Source: an uncultured Bacteroidales bacterium
Lineage (GTDB): Bacteria > Bacteroidota > Bacteroidia > Bacteroidales > Paludibacteraceae
Reading direction: 5' to 3'
NCBI GenBank assembly: GCA_949282265.1
Contig: CASDOZ010000009.1
Coordinates: forward strand, 38,012 to 102,011
DNA length: 64,000 bases
Shown here: positions 61,936 to 64,000 of the stretch, piece after piece
Layout of the letters: each line of letters opens with the position of its first letter
Numbering within the stretch: the stretch's first letter is position 1
The notes under the pieces: model-generated
The model's database searches: none
What the model was told of the DNA's origin: nothing
The model's input: only the letters and a program-made list of their open reading frames with translations
Position numbers and translations under genes: made by a program

Positions 61936-63555
61936 TTATATGGCTGCTACTGCATAAATGAGTGCGGCCACTACGGCCAGGAAAAGCAATAATTGTCCGG
62001 TTTTCCTCATCATGCGTTTCCATGTGGGGGTAATGATTTCCAACGCGGTCCTGTATCCGGAAACAATGGCGCCGGTAAATCCTCCGCCCGGAGATGTCCA
62101 TGCGCCGGCATAGTACAATCCTTTGACGGTTTCCGAATGTACGGGTGCGCGTCCTGAAAGCACGTAGTCCGTATTGCGGAAGCCATACGCCGTGCCGTTG
62201 CGGGTACGCAGGAAACGCCGTGTCGTTTTGGGCGTAGCCACTTCGTAACGTTCTATCAGGTTGGTGATGCCGGGGTAATGTTCTTCGAGGCGTTCAAACA
62301 GCCGTTGTGCCAACAATTCCTTGGCTGTCTTGTATTCTTCTTCGTTCAGGTTTTCCCAGTCGGCCAGATTTGATGTGCCTGTCAGCACACCGAAACTGCG
62401 CGGGTCATCAGGAGCAGTCAAGCCGGAATCTATGGCGGAATAATCCACGAAAACAAACGGCCGTTCGCCGGTTGGCTGTGTTTTCAGATAGGGATAGAGT
62501 TTGGCCGGCGGCATATCCAATAGTTTGTCGGTGTATATGAAGTTGGAGTAGGAGAGCGCGTATTGTTTGGATGGCGCACTTTTGAACGTGATATACACCG
62601 TGTAAAGCGATGTCGCGGGTTTCAGCTTGTCTATGCCCGGTTCCTGTAATGCGACGGGTAACATTTTGCCGTTGAACAGGTTGGCCGGGTCGATGTTTGC
62701 GATGATGACCGGGGCATGGACACATACGTTTTTCTGGGTCCGTTTGTCATAATAACTTACGCCGCAGACATGTCCGTTTTCCATCAGGACTTGTTTGGCA
62801 TCGCACGAAGTGCGGACCTCTCCCCCGTTATGTTGTATGATGTCTGCCAAAGCATTCGATAACACTTGGCTTCCGCCCTTGATGAATACGGCCGAGTTAA
62901 GGTAGCTGTATTGCGCACATGCGTAGTAACTCCACGACAAGTCGGCTGTGTCGTCTGAGTAGTAAGGCAGATTTGCGTTCAATATATTTTTAAGGCGGTT
63001 TGAGCGCAGCAGCTTGTCCATCTTTTGGCCGGTATGTTCGCGTTTCCAGAGGCCGTGCAACAGTCGTGGCAGCCGGTTGATGGGGAATACCAAAAATTGC
63101 ATGAATGATAAATCGCCAGGTAGCCGGCCGGCTATCAGCGCGGAGCGTTTTAAGCTGCGCACGAAACGTATCAGGTTCCTCTTCTCGTCAGGGAAACACT
63201 CACCAAGGCTTTTAATCATGTTGTGGCGGCCTTCTGGCACGGTATAGAATGCACTTTCCGTTTTGACGCTCCATGCTTGCGGCAGTTTGATCAAAGGTAA
63301 TTTACCGTCAAGCCCGATTTTCCGGAAAACGTATGTTTTCATGTCCGTGTCGGGAGTGCCCCAATCCATTTCGTGCAGCCCGACTTCGTATGTAACGCCA
63401 TCGCGTTTGAACACGGTAGCGCATCCGCCGGGGATGTGGTGCTGTTCCAAAACCAGGACTTTGCGGTGGTTGCGGGCAAGGGTTGCACCGGCAGTGAGTC
63501 CGCCAAGGCCGGCTCCGATAATGATAACATCGTATGAATGATTGTTGGTTTCCAT
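61936..63555 (-). CDS. Phytoene desaturase/retinol saturase-like FAD oxidoreductase
   Basis: A 539-residue flavoprotein. The dinucleotide motif DVIIIGAGLGGLTAGATLAR is followed by VLEQHHIPGGCATVFKRDG, as in carotenoid isomerases, CrtI-type desaturases and all-trans-retinol 13,14-reductases. GGSQVLSNALADIIQHNGGEV and the C-terminal YYAGAWTSPGGGFTGAIVSG close the FAD fold. A membrane anchor ends the protein (LLLFLAVVAALIYAVAAI). No other carotenoid genes are nearby, so the substrate is open. The start METNNHSYDVII is chosen; the frame is open for 63 more unlikely codons upstream. Confidence 0.88.
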   Translation of the reverse strand: METNNHSYDVIIIGAGLGGLTAGATLARNHRKVLVLEQHHIPGGCATVFKRDGVTYEVGLHEMDWGTPDTDMKTYVFRKIGLDGKLPLIKLPQAWSVKTESAFYTVPEGRHNMIKSLGECFPDEKRNLIRFVRSLKRSALIAGRLPGDLSFMQFLVFPINRLPRLLHGLWKREHTGQKMDKLLRSNRLKNILNANLPYYSDDTADLSWSYYACAQYSYLNSAVFIKGGSQVLSNALADIIQHNGGEVRTSCDAKQVLMENGHVCGVSYYDKRTQKNVCVHAPVIIANIDPANLFNGKMLPVALQEPGIDKLKPATSLYTVYITFKSAPSKQYALSYSNFIYTDKLLDMPPAKLYPYLKTQPTGERPFVFVDYSAIDSGLTAPDDPRSFGVLTGTSNLADWENLNEEEYKTAKELLAQRLFERLEEHYPGITNLIERYEVATPKTTRRFLRTRNGTAYGFRNTDYVLSGRAPVHSETVKGLYYAGAWTSPGGGFTGAIVSGYRTALEIITPTWKRMMRKTGQLLLFLAVVAALIYAVAAI

Positions 63556-63778
63556 AAATTCTTTTCTTTTTTGTTGTTTTATTGGGGCTAATGCCATACC
63601 TTTATTTGTTAGGTATGTTGGCATATATCCAATCCCGTGCCTTTGTTTTGGGAATCGTGTGGAAACCTGCCGGCTTTTTGTTATATTAAGTTTCTTTGTG
63701 AAAATAGGGCATTTTGAGGAGGCTATGTGTATATTGCGAGCCATTTGGAACGGACGGACTCTTTTTTTCCAGATTTTA

Positions 63779-63810
63779 TTTTGAAAACTTGGAAAGTTGT
63801 GCTAACTTTG
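63779..63810 (+). promoter_or_regulatory. Promoter of tRNA-Ala(CGC)
   Basis: TTTTG (63779-63783) and TAACTTTG (63803-63810) are 19 bp apart and end 12 bp before the tRNA. Confidence 0.7.
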
Positions 63811-63822
63811 CGCCGTCTTAAC

Positions 63823-63895
63823 GGGGAATTAGCTCATCTGGTAGAGCGTTTGGTTCGCAATCAAAAGGTAGTGGGTTCGAGTCCCATATTCTCCA
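63823..63895 (+). tRNA. tRNA-Ala (anticodon CGC)
   Basis: A 73-nt cloverleaf. The acceptor GGGGAAT pairs with ATTCTCC, including the alanine-specific G3-U70 pair. The anticodon loop TTCGCAA gives CGC, the T arm has GGGTTCGAGTCCC, and the discriminator is A. CCA is not encoded. Confidence 0.92.
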
Positions 63896-63929
63896 CAAAA
63901 CAAGCACTGTCCAAAATTTTGTGTAAATG

Positions 63930-63978
63930 GAAACAGGATTCAGTTATTAGTTTCTCCTCATATCTGGATTCTGTTTTC
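63930..63978 (+). terminator. Hairpin after tRNA-Ala(CGC)
   Basis: GAAACAGGATTCAG (63930-63943) pairs with CTGGATTCTGTTTTC (63964-63978) with G-T pairs and a 20-nt loop. It is probably the tRNA terminator, although the T tract lies inside the right arm. Confidence 0.5.
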
Positions 63979-64000
63979 AAAAATAAGGATAAATTGATTC

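Overview
The window comes from a member of the Bacteroidales (phylum Bacteroidota). The evidence is: -7 promoter boxes of the TAnnTTTG type in front of many genes; almost no Shine-Dalgarno sequences; a MurF-alanine racemase fusion; a class I-B PyrD/PyrK pair; a meso-diaminopimelate dehydrogenase; a fumarate reductase iron-sulfur subunit; a DUF4105 (Lnb N-terminal) protein; a LytTR/LytS-type two-component pair; and a secreted protein whose tail resembles a type IX secretion sorting domain. I cannot name genus or species.

Left part (1-28.5 kb). The end of frdA and frdB is followed by a DUF454 membrane protein. Next is the DUF177-rpmF-fabH cluster, here continued by an RsuA/RluB pseudouridine synthase and ddh. 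A very large DUF4105/alkaline-phosphatase-fold fusion follows, then an oxidative-stress group on the minus strand (Fur/PerR regulator, a 41-residue mini-rubredoxin and an N-terminal-rubredoxin rubrerythrin). After that come a YeiH-type carrier, a choloylglycine hydrolase-family amidase, an SDR oxidoreductase, a modular secreted protein, dnaK, folK and tRNA-Lys. A sugar-nucleotide operon (nucleotidyltransferase, galE, manA), a drug-efflux MFS protein, several small secreted or membrane proteins, pyrD-pyrK-ruvC, tRNA-Ala(GGC) and a ferredoxin complete this part.

Accessory region (28.6-33.5 kb). This stretch is visibly AT-rich. It holds three minus-strand genes of the DUF2867, V4R-like and unknown types, a broken maltose O-acetyltransferase gene, and a TATTC x5 microsatellite. 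It also holds a three-gene unit, GHKL/STAS ATPase - DUF4325 STAS-like protein - two-helix membrane protein, followed by a nested inverted-repeat element. The three-gene unit is the best candidate here for an undescribed (perhaps defence or stress-signalling) system.

Right part (33.6-64 kb). A sigma-54 activator, lptE, a small unknown gene and secG form an envelope/secretion cluster. Then come prfC, tRNA-Gln and a strongly GC-rich block (about 38.4-44.5 kb: YgiQ, a seven-unit 22-bp repeat, an MBOAT acyltransferase, a NUDIX hydrolase and tilS). These are followed by an acyl-ACP thioesterase, a B12-dependent ribonucleotide reductase, a glycosyltransferase with a lipid A acyltransferase, a rubredoxin, a SIMPL protein, GAPDH, murF-alr, a phosphoesterase/beta-propeller fusion, and dnaX with an A10 slippery run. 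The window ends with a DivIC-like protein, a LytTR response regulator with its kinase, an FAD-dependent desaturase-like enzyme and tRNA-Ala(CGC).

Strand switches are usually marked by well-formed intrinsic terminators. Five coding genes of 40-55 codons were found by direct translation: mini-rubredoxin, a zinc-ribbon protein, ferredoxin, rubredoxin and the truncated frdA tail.
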